DNA from: Dactylosporangium sp. AC04546
GTDB taxonomy: Bacteria; Actinomycetota; Actinomycetes; Mycobacteriales; Micromonosporaceae
NCBI RefSeq assembly: GCF_022095675.1
Contig: NZ_JAHYSG010000103.1
Location: 1 to 43,412, forward strand
Direction of reading: 5' to 3'
DNA: 43,412 nucleotides
Part shown: piece by piece, positions 23,027 through 30,640 of the stretch
Layout of the letters: each line of letters starts with the position of its first letter
How positions within the stretch are numbered: the stretch's first letter is position 1
The notes under the pieces: model-generated
Told to the model about the DNA's origin: nothing
Databases searched by the model: none
What the model saw: the letters and a program-made list of their open reading frames with translations, nothing else
Translations under genes and position numbers: made by a program

Positions 23027-24526
23027 TCAGGCCACCGTGCGGCGGCGGGACATCACCAGGAAGAAGCGGCCGGCCACCAGTAGCAGCAGGCCCGCGCCCA
23101 CGATCAGCGCCGCCTTCGAACCCGTCACCGGAAGCTCGTTGCCACCGCCCTGACCGCCGCCACCGCCACCGACGCCGCCGTAGCCGTCGCCGCCGCCGCT
23201 GCCCTTCGGGGCGGCCGCCGCCGCTTCGAGTGAGCAGAGGCCCAGGTCGAAGATGGTCTTCTGGTCGTACTTCGGGTGGTCGCCGGACGAGCCGCCGTAG
23301 CCGTCATCGGAGGCGTGGCCCTTCCACTTCGTCCGGACGATGAGCTTGACGCGGACCGCGGCGGCCTTGGCGTAGACGCCCGTGGGGCTGGACTGCTGCT
23401 CCACCGTGCCCAGGTCCACCCGCAGCACGACGACCTTCGCGGGGTGCTTCGAGGAGCCCTCCGCGGGAGGCTGCACCGTCGAGCCGCCGCCTAGGACGCC
23501 GAGCAGCTTGCCGACCTCCGGCAGGCCCGGCAGCGGGAGGCCGGTGTCCGGCACCGTGCCGCCGCCCGTCAGGCCGCCGACCGCGATGCCCGTGATGCCG
23601 GTGAGCAGGTCCAGCAGCGGGAGTCCCAGCAGTACCGGCAGACCCTCGGCACGACCGAGATCCTCGGCCTCCGCCCGTGCGGCGGCGCCCACCGGGACGA
23701 CCACGTCGACGTGGGAGCCCGCGGAGGCGATCCGGAGCGGCGCGCGGCCGGGGACCTTCAGCTCCAGGACCGCCGGTGCGTAGTCGACCGTCTTCTTCGC
23801 GCCGGCCACGACCGACAGGGCGGGCGGGCTGACCACCCGGACCCCGATCGCGGACTGGCTGCCCGCGAGCAGCTGGAAGTCGGCGATGCTGCCGGTGGCC
23901 GCGGCCGACGCGCCGCGCTTGTCGACGCCGGTCTCCGTCGCGCTCCGCAGGACACCGAGACGCAGGAGCGCGCGGTCGCCGCGGCCCGGCAGTACGGCCA
24001 GGCCACCCAGGCGGGCTGAGGCGGTCGCCCGCGGACCCGCGGCGGGGTCGCACTTGTCGGCGTCGTCGAACGTCGCGTGCGCGGCCAACTCGCCGGCGCC
24101 GGCGGACAGCGCACCCAGGTGCACGGCGGCCGCGGACACCGCCGACGGGCGCTCGTGCGGGGGCGGCGCCTGCTGGTAGGCGACCGGGCCGACCATGCCG
24201 GGCGGCAGGATGCCGCTGCCCTGGATGTACCGCGCGTCGGCCGCCGCGCGGGCCGGGCCACCGGCGAAGCCGGAGTGGGTGGTCGCGACCCGCAGCTCGG
24301 GTACCGGCGGGACGTTGAGGCCGATGCCGCGCAGGTCGACGCCGCCGAGCGCGAGCGTGTTGGCGGCGGCCGTAGCGCCGAACCCCTCGGGGCATCCCGC
24401 GCTCGATGGAGCCGCCACCGCGGGTGCCGCGAAAGCGACCGGGCTCAGTGCGCCGAGAACCCCCGTAGCGGCGAGGGCGGCGATCTTCCGGGCTGTTTTT
24501 GGGCGCGCGAGGGCAAGATCCGTCAT
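23027..24526 (-). CDS. LPXTG-anchored surface protein
   Basis: A protein of 499 aa. A secretion signal (ARKIAALAATGVLGALSPV followed by an Ala-rich cleavage region) is followed by a long Ala/Gly/Val-rich extracellular region with few charged motifs. A Gly-rich linker (GGVGGGGGGQGGGN) then leads to the sorting signal LPVTG, a hydrophobic helix and a basic tail (SRRRTVA). Sortase should cleave between T and G and attach it to the wall. The central part has no catalytic motif and may be a structural or adhesive domain. GGAGG lies 10 nt before the ATG at 24526. The 5' leader contains a structured region. No sortase gene is in the window. Confidence 0.9.
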   Translation of the reverse strand: MTDLALARPKTARKIAALAATGVLGALSPVAFAAPAVAAPSSAGCPEGFGATAAANTLALGGVDLRGIGLNVPPVPELRVATTHSGFAGGPARAAADARYIQGSGILPPGMVGPVAYQQAPPPHERPSAVSAAAVHLGALSAGAGELAAHATFDDADKCDPAAGPRATASARLGGLAVLPGRGDRALLRLGVLRSATETGVDKRGASAAATGSIADFQLLAGSQSAIGVRVVSPPALSVVAGAKKTVDYAPAVLELKVPGRAPLRIASAGSHVDVVVPVGAAARAEAEDLGRAEGLPVLLGLPLLDLLTGITGIAVGGLTGGGTVPDTGLPLPGLPEVGKLLGVLGGGSTVQPPAEGSSKHPAKVVVLRVDLGTVEQQSSPTGVYAKAAAVRVKLIVRTKWKGHASDDGYGGSSGDHPKYDQKTIFDLGLCSLEAAAAAPKGSGGGDGYGGVGGGGGGQGGGNELPVTGSKAALIVGAGLLLLVAGRFFLVMSRRRTVA

Positions 24527-24552
24527 TGCGTGAGGTCCTCCGAGACCGGGGA

Positions 24553-24646
24553 GTGCGGGGTGGGCCAGCCGTTGGGCATGCCACTGCTGCCCCCAACGAG
24601 GCTTTTCCGGCCGGAGTTACGCCCACGTTTGCGGGCTCATCCGCAC
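24553..24646 (-). other. Candidate structured 5' leader of the LPXTG gene
   Basis: On the minus strand GTGCGG (24646-24641) pairs with CCGCAC (24558-24553). This closes a domain that contains a CCCGC/GTGGG hairpin with an AAAC loop, a TCCGGCCGGA palindrome, and a long stem from CGTTGGG/CCCAACG extended by CA/TG. The domain ends about 27 nt before the start codon. I do not recognise it as a known riboswitch class. Confidence 0.4.
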
Positions 24647-24766
24647 TAGTAACGACGAAAACGACGGAATGGCTACGGGCTCTACCAAAAGTGTCGAGTC
24701 GGACTTTTTCGGGCATCTGGGGCGGGCCATATGGAACTGCCGCTCGGCGCGTTAGGGTGATCAGCC

Positions 24767-25603
24767 ATGGGCATGCTGTGTGCGGTGAGCTTCAACCGCT
24801 ACGGCCGGCTGTTCTACTTCGACCCCGGTGACCTGCGCCCCCAGGTGGGCGACCGGGTGCTGGTGCCCACCGACGACGGCCCCGAGGTGGCCGAATGCGT
24901 GTGGGCGGCCCAGTGGGTCACCGAGGAGACCGAGGGCTTTCCGAAGCTGGTCGCGATGGCCGCCGACGACGACCTGCGCCGCGACGAGCTGCTCCGCAAG
25001 CGCAAGGCCGAGGCCAAGGTCGCCGCGAAGAAGCTGATCCGCGACCACGAGCTGCCCATGAAGGTCGTCGCCGTGGACCACGTGCTCGACTCCGCCGGCG
25101 GGCAGGGCGCGCGGACGACGATCTACTTCACCGCACCCCATCGGGTGGACTTCCGGTCGCTGGTGCGCGACCTCGGCGCGACCCTGCACTGCCGGGTGGA
25201 GCTACGCCAGCTCAGCGCCCGCGACTCGGCCCGCGTCCAGGGTGGCATCGGCTCCTGCGGCCGCGACCTGTGCTGCGCGACGTTCCTCAACGACTTCGAG
25301 CCGGTCACCATCCGGATGGCGAAGGACCAGGACCTCCCGCTCAACCCGCTGCGCATCTCGGGCGCCTGCGGCCGGCTCATGTGCTGCCTCAAATACGAAC
25401 ATCCCCTGTACCAGCAGTTCCAGGCCACGGCACCGGCCGTCGGCGCCCGCGTGACCACGCCCGAGGGCGAAGGCCGCGTGGTCGGGCACAGCGTCCCGCG
25501 GGACTCGGTCATCGTGCGGATGGACGCCGACGGCTCCCGCTGCTCCTGCAGCCGCGCCTCGGTCTGCGGCTCCCGGCAGGCCTACGAGGAGCGTCACGGT
25601 TAG
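24767..25603 (+). CDS. PSP1/RicT (YaaT)-family protein
   Basis: A protein of 278 aa. The PSP1 C-terminal core is evident, with paired cysteine motifs GSCGRDLCCATFL and GACGRLMCCLKYE, a DFRSLVRDLGATLHCRVE block and a C-terminal Cys cluster (CSCSRASVCG). In Bacillus subtilis RicT/YaaT acts with RicA and RicF, binds Fe-S clusters and promotes RNA maturation, and its gene follows holB. Here holB and ricT are separated by 5.7 kb of leftward genes. TAGGGT (24753-24758) ends 8 nt before the ATG, and no Shine-Dalgarno sequence is present. It overlaps the convergent phosphoesterase gene by 4 nt. Confidence 0.9.
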   Translation: MGMLCAVSFNRYGRLFYFDPGDLRPQVGDRVLVPTDDGPEVAECVWAAQWVTEETEGFPKLVAMAADDDLRRDELLRKRKAEAKVAAKKLIRDHELPMKVVAVDHVLDSAGGQGARTTIYFTAPHRVDFRSLVRDLGATLHCRVELRQLSARDSARVQGGIGSCGRDLCCATFLNDFEPVTIRMAKDQDLPLNPLRISGACGRLMCCLKYEHPLYQQFQATAPAVGARVTTPEGEGRVVGHSVPRDSVIVRMDADGSRCSCSRASVCGSRQAYEERHG

Positions 25604-27408
25604 TCGATCGAGATCGGCTTTTCCATCAGGTGTACTTCCAGTGGCCGCCGCGGCTCGAACCACGACGCGTCCGGGCGGGTCGCCGTCGACGCGTGCCAGC
25701 GGCGGCCGGTCCGCTTGACGCCCAGCGGGTAGATGGTCAGCCCGCCGTCGGCCCGGAAGTGCAGCCGCAGGAACCCCTTGTAGCCGGTGATGCCCTGACC
25801 CGCGAACAGCTCGTTGAGGTTCACGTCGAACTTCGAGGCGATCAAGAGGTACAGCGCGAACAGCTCACCCGAGGCGACCGCGGACAACGGGAAGTACAAC
25901 ACGATCGCCAGTAGCAGCGGGAGCGGCCACGACTGCTCGACGAACGGCAGGCTGAGCCATGCCCACGTGCCCAGCGTCGCCAGCCCCACGAACGCGGCGC
26001 CGTGCAGCAGGCCGAGAATCCAATGTCGTGGCCGGCGCTGGCCGGCCGTGTGCGGCATGGCCAGCAGGCAGGTGCCCAGCACGTCGATCACGGTCATCAG
26101 CACGGCCGGCACGGTGACCAGCCGCTGCTCGACGCCGGAGACCACGCGGTCGGCGGCGTTGACGAACGCGAGCATGGTCAGCGTCTGCAGCAGCCCCAGC
26201 AGGCCCAGGAACATCGGGTTGCGCCACGGCAGCCGCCAGAACACGCCGAGCGACAGCCCGCGCGACTGCGCCTTGGCGGGGTACGTCGCGGCGAGCGCGA
26301 ACTCCTGCGTCGGCGAGGCGTTGCGCACCAGCGAGCGGCGCGGCGGTACCTCGATCGCCTCGGGCAGCTCGTGCGTCGGGTACAGGTACGCGCCACCACC
26401 CCCGCAGGTGATCAGCTGCCGGCCGGGCCGCTCGTACCGCGCGTAGTGGTGCAGGTCGCCGGAGATCATCAGCCTCACGTCGGCGCCGGTGGGCGCGATG
26501 ACGGTACGCACGAAGTAGTCGAGCGAGTCGTAGGCCTTGCGGTCGTCCTCCGACTCGACCCAGCTCGGCGCCGGCGGGCAGATGATCACCTTGTCACCCG
26601 GCCCCATGAGGGCGGCGGCGCGGTTGAAGTACCGCAGCTGCGGATCGTCGATGTAGGCGCCCGCCTGCACGTCCGTGCCGAGCAGCCACCAGCGGTTGGG
26701 CAGCTGGATGGCGAAGTACGACCGCGACTGCCGGGTCCGCCACCCGCCGACCGCTCCTTCGTTGCCCCGGACGAACAGCCGCAGGAACGCCGTGAGCCCG
26801 TCGTACCAGTCGTGGTTGCCCGGCACGGCGTACATCCGCGGCGGGTTCGGCGGCTTCTCCGGAAGCGCGGCGCGGAACGGCCCTTTGAAGCGGTCCTCGT
26901 ACTGCTGGCCGCTCGCGGTCGGATAGACCTGATCCCCACCGAGCACGAGCACCTCGCCGCGCGGCAGCTGCTGCTCGTCGACGGTCAGGCTCTCCTGCGC
27001 GGCGAGGTACGCCACGGAGTAGGTCGCGTTGAACCCGTCCCCGGTGTCGGCGATGTAGTCGACCCACAGCTCCCCGCCGTCGGGCCAGTCGTCGCCACCG
27101 TCGGCGTCGCCGCTGAACCCTGCGGACTCGCGCAGGATCCGGCTCGGCAGCGCGTCCTGAAGCTCCCGCTTGTCGAGGTAGGCGCCGAAGAGGTCGGCCA
27201 GCACCACGCGCACGGCGGTGCCGCTGAGCAGCACCGGGCTGAGCCAGGGCACCGCCCGCCGGGGCGTGAACCCCATCTGGTCCGGGTCGAGCCCGGTGGG
27301 CCGCCGGCCGACGGTCGGCACGTCCCCTTCGTCGGGCAGCGGCAGCAGCGGCTCCCCGGGCTGTGCCGTCAACTCCCCGGGCGCGGCCGGCATATCGTCG
27401 GGCATCAC
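25600..27408 (-). CDS. Metallophosphoesterase with C-terminal membrane domain
   Basis: A protein of 602 aa. Calcineurin-type metal motifs appear in order: IADTGDGFN (D-x-x-D region), LGGDQVYP (GD), PGNHDWYDG (GNHD) and SGDLHHYARYE (H-x-H). After about residue 370 come roughly five membrane helices, then a soluble tail (GYKGFLRLHF onward). The fusion of a soluble phosphoesterase head to a membrane domain is seen in actinobacteria; the substrate is unknown. The GTG at 27408 has TAACGT (minus strand 27421-27416) ending 7 nt upstream, consistent with a leaderless mRNA; an ATG follows directly at 27405. Confidence 0.88.
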   Translation of the reverse strand: MMPDDMPAAPGELTAQPGEPLLPLPDEGDVPTVGRRPTGLDPDQMGFTPRRAVPWLSPVLLSGTAVRVVLADLFGAYLDKRELQDALPSRILRESAGFSGDADGGDDWPDGGELWVDYIADTGDGFNATYSVAYLAAQESLTVDEQQLPRGEVLVLGGDQVYPTASGQQYEDRFKGPFRAALPEKPPNPPRMYAVPGNHDWYDGLTAFLRLFVRGNEGAVGGWRTRQSRSYFAIQLPNRWWLLGTDVQAGAYIDDPQLRYFNRAAALMGPGDKVIICPPAPSWVESEDDRKAYDSLDYFVRTVIAPTGADVRLMISGDLHHYARYERPGRQLITCGGGGAYLYPTHELPEAIEVPPRRSLVRNASPTQEFALAATYPAKAQSRGLSLGVFWRLPWRNPMFLGLLGLLQTLTMLAFVNAADRVVSGVEQRLVTVPAVLMTVIDVLGTCLLAMPHTAGQRRPRHWILGLLHGAAFVGLATLGTWAWLSLPFVEQSWPLPLLLAIVLYFPLSAVASGELFALYLLIASKFDVNLNELFAGQGITGYKGFLRLHFRADGGLTIYPLGVKRTGRRWHASTATRPDASWFEPRRPLEVHLMEKPISID

Positions 27409-27474
27409 GCGCCGGACGTTACCCGCGCCACCCGAGAACGGGAATCCCCTCGCGCACCCCGGGGGCGCGTGCCG

Positions 27475-27480
27475 TACACT
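27475..27480 (+). promoter_or_regulatory. Candidate -10 of tRNA-Thr
   Basis: TACACT ends 11 nt before the mature tRNA 5' end. No good -35 is visible. Confidence 0.45.
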
Positions 27481-27491
27481 GATGAACCGTT

Positions 27492-27564
27492 GCCGCCTTA
27501 GCTCAGTCGGCAGAGCGATTCACTCGTAATGAATAGGTCGACGGTTCGATTCCGTCAGGCGGCT
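27492..27564 (+). tRNA. tRNA-Thr (anticodon CGT)
   Basis: The cloverleaf is complete. Acceptor GCCGCCT pairs with AGGCGGC. The D arm is GCTC/GAGC, the anticodon stem ATTCA/TGAAT, and the loop CTCGTAA puts CGT at 27525-27527, reading ACG. The T arm is GACGG-TTCGATT-CCGTC. The discriminator base is T, and CCA is not encoded. It is a stand-alone gene with its own terminator and no integrase gene nearby. Confidence 0.97.
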
Positions 27565-27573
27565 CAACAGGGC

Positions 27574-27607
27574 AGACGCCCTCCACCCTCAGGGGCGGAG
27601 GGCGTCT
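27574..27607 (+). terminator. Terminator of tRNA-Thr
   Basis: A perfect 11-bp stem (AGACGCCCTCC and complement) with a 12-nt loop lies 9 nt after the tRNA and is followed by CTCGTTTCC. Confidence 0.85.
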
Positions 27608-27799
27608 CTCGTTTCCGCCACTTCCCGTCGGCTCGCCGGGCCTGCCGCGCTTGTGCACGCTGCCGCGTGCCCGGGCGCGCCCACGCGGCGGCTGCGTTCC
27701 GGCGCTCGGCCAGGCCTCCGCGTTCGCATCGCCCCGCGCCGGCGCCCTGTCGGTGTGCTGGCCCCGGCCCGCGCCCGCCCTGTCTGCGCGCCCCCGCCC

Positions 27800-27935
27800 G
27801 CTCCGGGCCGTGCTCCGCTCCGGGCCGTGCTCCGCTCCGGGCCGTGCTCCGCTCCGGGCCGTGCTCCGCTCCGGGCCGTGCTCCGCTCCGGGCCGTGCTC
27901 CGCTCCGGGCCGTGCTCCGCTCCGGGCCGTGCTCC
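27800..27935. repeat. Perfect 17-bp tandem repeat, 8 copies
   Basis: The unit GCTCCGGGCCGTGCTCC repeats eight times with no visible mismatch (27800, 27817, 27834, 27851, 27868, 27885, 27902, 27919). The unit length is not a multiple of three. The perfect identity points to recent expansion, so copy number probably varies between strains. Confidence 0.95.
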
Positions 27936-28036
27936 GCCCGCATCCCGGCAGTGTCTCGCCCCGTCGCCCGCGCGTACGCCTCCGTCCGCACTGCCCGCCT
28001 GGGTTTGCGCCGCGCCCGCCACCGTGCCCATGACGT

Positions 28037-28080
28037 GCATCGCTTTTGATGCATCAAAACTGATGCATCAAGCCTGATGG
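28037..28080. promoter_or_regulatory. 14-bp-period palindrome array, possible operator or binding region
   Basis: TTTTGATGCATCAAAA (28044-28059) is a perfect 16-bp palindrome. Its core TGATGCATCA (28047) recurs at 28061, and TGATGG at 28075, each 14 bp apart. GCATC also occurs at 28037, 28051 and 28065. The AT-rich island stands out in GC-rich DNA. Confidence 0.55.
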
Positions 28081-28167
28081 AATGTGGCGCTGGGTCGCTC
28101 CGCAGTGGTGGGCAGTCCGGACTCGAGCGCAGGGGTGGGCGGACCGTCGCAGCCGTTTGCGGGCCGG

Positions 28168-28863
28168 TCAGAGTTGTACGCGGGTCACGCCGCCCACCGG
28201 GCCCGACGGCACGACCGGTGGCGTGTAGCGCAGTTCCGCGACGCCTTCCATCCAGCGAGCGCGGAGGTCGTCGACCGCCGTGAAGGCGTCCGCCGCCGGT
28301 TGGAGGAAGCGGGCGCCGATGCGGGCCGCGGCCTCCACCGCCGCCGACGGGGAGCCGTCGGGCTGAGGCCGGGACGCGCCGCGCATCGTGACCGCCTCCG
28401 CCGACGTTGCCACCCGGGCGATCGCCTCGGCCAGTTCGCCGCGCAGGCCGGCCATCCAGTCGGCCAGTGCGTCCACATAGGACCCCGTGGCCACCAGGCG
28501 GCCGCAGATCGTGGGTCCGTCGTCCGTTGTGGTTGTGCCGAGGTGGTCCGTCAGGGAGCGCCAGACCGACGCGAACGCCTCGGCGCCCGTGCCCTCCCAG
28601 GTTCCCGCGTTGATGCCCGTCGTCAGGAGGCGGTGTTCGTGGGTGAAGCGGTCGGCCACGGCGCGTACCTCGTTCGCCGCCGATCGCAGCGCCCGCTCGT
28701 CCAGGCGGAGGCCGAAGCGCAGCACGTCGCCGGGGAGGGCGCCGACCTGCCGGAGCAGGGGCCAGATCGGGTCGCCGGGCGGTGCGCCGCGGTCGACGAG
28801 CGTGGCGTCCACGCGGCGGAGGAGGTCCTGGCCCACCTCGGCGAGCCGGTCGAGGGCGTCCAT
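28168..28863 (-). CDS. WXG-like helical protein (231 aa)
   Basis: A mostly helical protein of 231 aa. The stretch INAGTWEGTGAEAFASVWRS contains a WEG turn between two helices, as in WXG100/ESX-type proteins, but the protein is more than twice their length and has further helices (YVDALADWMAGLRGELAEA). No signal peptide is present. It is the last gene of a tightly coupled group (YbaB-like, small ORF, 90-aa protein, this gene), and its ATG shares bases with the upstream TGA. A role as a type VII secretion substrate or partner is inferred from the WEG motif and gene company only. Confidence 0.75.
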   Translation of the reverse strand: MDALDRLAEVGQDLLRRVDATLVDRGAPPGDPIWPLLRQVGALPGDVLRFGLRLDERALRSAANEVRAVADRFTHEHRLLTTGINAGTWEGTGAEAFASVWRSLTDHLGTTTTDDGPTICGRLVATGSYVDALADWMAGLRGELAEAIARVATSAEAVTMRGASRPQPDGSPSAAVEAAARIGARFLQPAADAFTAVDDLRARWMEGVAELRYTPPVVPSGPVGGVTRVQL

Positions 28864-29135
28864 CAGGAGTCGGCCTCGCGGTAGTTGGCGGCCACCAGGC
28901 GGAGGGTCTGCGCGGTGTCGGCGAGCCGCGCACCGTGCGCGGCCGACTCCCGCCCGCGGGCCGTCAGCGCCGTCGTCAGCTCGCGGTGCAGGTCGCGGGC
29001 CAGGTCGCCGAGCGCGCCCGGGGCGTCGGCGGCGAGCACCGCGGCGCCGGGGTCGATCAGGCTCATCGTCGTGCTCGACGCGGCCAGCTCATCGCCGGCG
29101 GCCTCCAGGCGCGCGGCCAGGTCGTCGAGCCTCAT
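28863..29135 (-). CDS. Small helical protein, WXG100-sized (90 aa)
   Basis: A protein of 90 aa with two predicted amphipathic helices (LDDLAARLEAAGDELAASST and LARDLHRELTTALTARGRES) and no Cys. Length and helix-turn-helix layout resemble ESX-type proteins, but the turn has no WXG. The ATG at 29135 overlaps the stop of the 40-codon ORF upstream (ATGA). Its first residues, MRLDDLAA, resemble the start of that ORF (MRLDSSAA), suggesting a local duplication. Confidence 0.7.
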   Translation of the reverse strand: MRLDDLAARLEAAGDELAASSTTMSLIDPGAAVLAADAPGALGDLARDLHRELTTALTARGRESAAHGARLADTAQTLRLVAANYREADS

Positions 29136-29254
29136 GCGGCGCTCCAGCGCAAGGCGGCCAACGGGGCGCCCCAGCGCGATGCGGCCAACGCGGCGGCCAA
29201 GGGGGCGGCGGCCAACGCGGCGGCCAAGAGGGCGGCCGAACTGTCGAGTCTCAT
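29132..29254 (-). CDS. Leu/Ala-rich 40-aa ORF, translationally coupled
   Basis: The frame MRLDSSAALLAAALAAAPLA continues with more LAA units to RWSAA. Its ATG overlaps the YbaB-like gene stop (ATGA), and its stop overlaps the next start (ATGA), so ribosomes could pass through all three. The DNA consists of repeats of TTGGCCGCC and looks like an expanded duplication of the next gene's 5' end. It could be a real hydrophobic peptide, a coupling device or a repeat artefact. Confidence 0.4.
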   Translation of the reverse strand: MRLDSSAALLAAALAAAPLAAALAASRWGAPLAALRWSAA

Positions 29255-29583
29255 GCCCGGCCCCCATGCAGTGAGCGGTAGTCGCCGAAGGTCTCGGCGT
29301 GCAGCTTCTGGCGGGCCCAAGCGGCCGCGTCCGCGGCGGCCGTCACGGCCTCGCGGACCGAGCGGGAGAGGTCGGCGGCCGGACGGCCGTTGAGTGGCGG
29401 CGAAATGTGCAGGTCGCGGATCGTGCCGTCGGCCGTGACGACGACCTCGACCAGGCCGTCGGCCGAGCGCACGGTGACCTCGACGGTCCGCACCGCCTTG
29501 TCGAACTCGGTCAGCAGCGCGTCGATGCGGCGGTAGCGCTCCACCGCCTCTTCGATCCACGACTCGTCGATCTCCCGCGCCAT
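29251..29583 (-). CDS. YbaB/EbfC-like DNA-binding protein
   Basis: A protein of 110 aa. An N-terminal helix (WIEEAVERYRRIDALLTEF) is followed by strands VEVTVRSADGLVEVVVTADG and IRDLHISP, then a C-terminal helix (ADLSRSVREAVTAAADAAAW), the order of secondary structure in the YbaB family of nucleoid-associated proteins. The ATG at 29583 is preferred to one at 29613 because GGGAGG precedes it. Actinobacteria often encode such YbaB-like proteins beside WXG100-type genes, as here. Confidence 0.8.
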   Translation of the reverse strand: MAREIDESWIEEAVERYRRIDALLTEFDKAVRTVEVTVRSADGLVEVVVTADGTIRDLHISPPLNGRPAADLSRSVREAVTAAADAAAWARQKLHAETFGDYRSLHGGRA

Positions 29584-29661
29584 GTCGCCCCTCCCGGGGT
29601 GACCGTACGGCACCGCACGGTGACGGCGGAAGAGTCGACCGCAGCCTGTGGATAACCCCGC

Positions 29662-29913
29662 CTATTCGGAGTCGGGACGCGGCGGCCGGAGATTCCGCAG
29701 TACCGCGGCGAACTCCAACGCCGTCGAAGCGACCCGCTGCGCGCCCAGGATGGCCTGCTCCCAACTGCCGTTGAGGCCGGAGCCGAACTCGACCTGGACG
29801 TCCCCGTCGTCCACGAGCATGATCATGTCCCCTTCGTCCTCGGTGATCACCGCGTTGATCGCTCGGAGGTCCAGCGTTGCGATCGGGATGAGCTCTTCCC
29901 GGTCGGTGGTCAT
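29662..29913 (-). CDS. Small acidic hypothetical protein (83 aa)
   Basis: A protein of 83 aa with strands and a helix (TEDEGDMIMLVDDGDVQVEF; SWEQAILGAQRVASTALEFA). GGGAGG lies 7 nt before the ATG. It is 78 nt upstream of the YbaB-like gene on the same strand and is probably the first gene of that operon. No known family. Confidence 0.65.
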   Translation of the reverse strand: MTTDREELIPIATLDLRAINAVITEDEGDMIMLVDDGDVQVEFGSGLNGSWEQAILGAQRVASTALEFAAVLRNLRPPRPDSE

Positions 29914-30092
29914 GTGGCGGCCTCCCAGAAGAGGGGGGAGGGGGCGCGGCGCCGCGCGGCTCGCAGCGTCGTGGACGGCGCCGCACCCCGGTCTGTGGAA
30001 CCTTGGAAATCGGGTGTTTGTGCAGGTGAACCGTGGTGGCGCGGAACCGGGCCGCCCAGCCCGGCCCCGCGCTGAGCAATACTATAGACATG

Positions 30093-30108
30093 GTGGCCCT
30101 AAGGCCAC
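30093..30108. promoter_or_regulatory. Candidate operator upstream of the GntR gene
   Basis: GTGGCC and GGCCAC form a perfect 6-bp inverted repeat with a 4-nt spacer, about 40 bp before the regulator start. A TACTAT sequence at 30080-30085 precedes it. This is a plausible autoregulatory site. Confidence 0.45.
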
Positions 30109-30146
30109 AAGGTCTGCGGTCGATTGACCTTCGTATGGTCTCGGAC

Positions 30147-30542
30147 ATGATCTCCCGGAGTTCGGGCCTGTCGCTCTACCGGCAGGTCGCGGACGCGATA
30201 CGGCAACAGATCATCAGCGGTGAGCTGGCGCCGGGCAGTCTGCTGCCGTCCGAGAAGTATCTCGCCGAGGAGCACGACGTCGGCCGGGACACGATCCGCG
30301 ACGCCATGGCCCACCTGCGTGGTGAAGGCCTGATCGAGAGCAAACGCGGCTACCGCAGCCGCGTGCGCGCGCTCGTCCCGCGCGAGCGGATCTGGCTGCA
30401 TCCGGGCGAGATCGTCACCGCCCGCATGCCGTCGCCGGCCGAGAAGAAGGAACACGGCATGAACGAGGGCGTGCCGGTCCTGGTCGTCGGCGAGAAGGCG
30501 TATCCGGCCGACCGCTTCGAGTTCGGCCGCGAGCCGGAGTAG
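30147..30542 (+). CDS. Short GntR-family transcriptional regulator
   Basis: A protein of 131 aa. The GntR winged helix-turn-helix is complete: LYRQVADAIRQQIISGELAP, then GSLLPSEKYLAEEHDVGRDT and IRDAMAHLRGEGLIESKRG. Only about 60 residues follow, too short for a UTRA or FadR-type ligand domain, so it is a minimal member. TATGGT (30134-30139) ends 7 nt before ATG 30147, favouring this start; ATGs at 30135 and 30090 are in frame. It stands alone, with no obvious target besides itself. Confidence 0.85.
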   Translation: MISRSSGLSLYRQVADAIRQQIISGELAPGSLLPSEKYLAEEHDVGRDTIRDAMAHLRGEGLIESKRGYRSRVRALVPRERIWLHPGEIVTARMPSPAEKKEHGMNEGVPVLVVGEKAYPADRFEFGREPE

Positions 30543-30640
30543 CCGCCAGGGCGGCCGTCCCGCGATGACGGCTGCCCAAAAAAGGTGACGTAACGGGGAT
30601 CACCCGTAAAGCGTTTGATGATCGCTGCCCCATGAACCGA

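Larger units (their letters stand above)
27608..28167. other. 560-bp non-coding region with tandem repeat and palindrome array
   Basis: No convincing gene is seen here. Long open frames exist in several frames on both strands, but only because the sequence is C/G-rich and built partly from a 17-bp repeat. The region lies between the tRNA terminator and the end of the WXG-like gene. It holds the 8 x 17 bp array (27800-27935) and, near 28037-28080, an AT-rich set of TGATGCATCA palindromes. Confidence 0.7.

Noticed and set aside
24687..24708. AAAAGT / ACTTTT inverted repeat before the ricT-like gene
   Set aside because: The arms are 6 bp with a 10-nt asymmetric spacer and no supporting context; could be chance.
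27800..27935. CRISPR array
   Set aside because: The units are directly adjacent with no unique spacers, and no cas genes are present.
27503..28933. A 476-codon minus-strand frame and several plus-strand frames over the tandem repeat
   Set aside because: They are open only because of GC-rich repeats, cross the tRNA and its terminator, have no family features, and the repeat unit is not a multiple of three.
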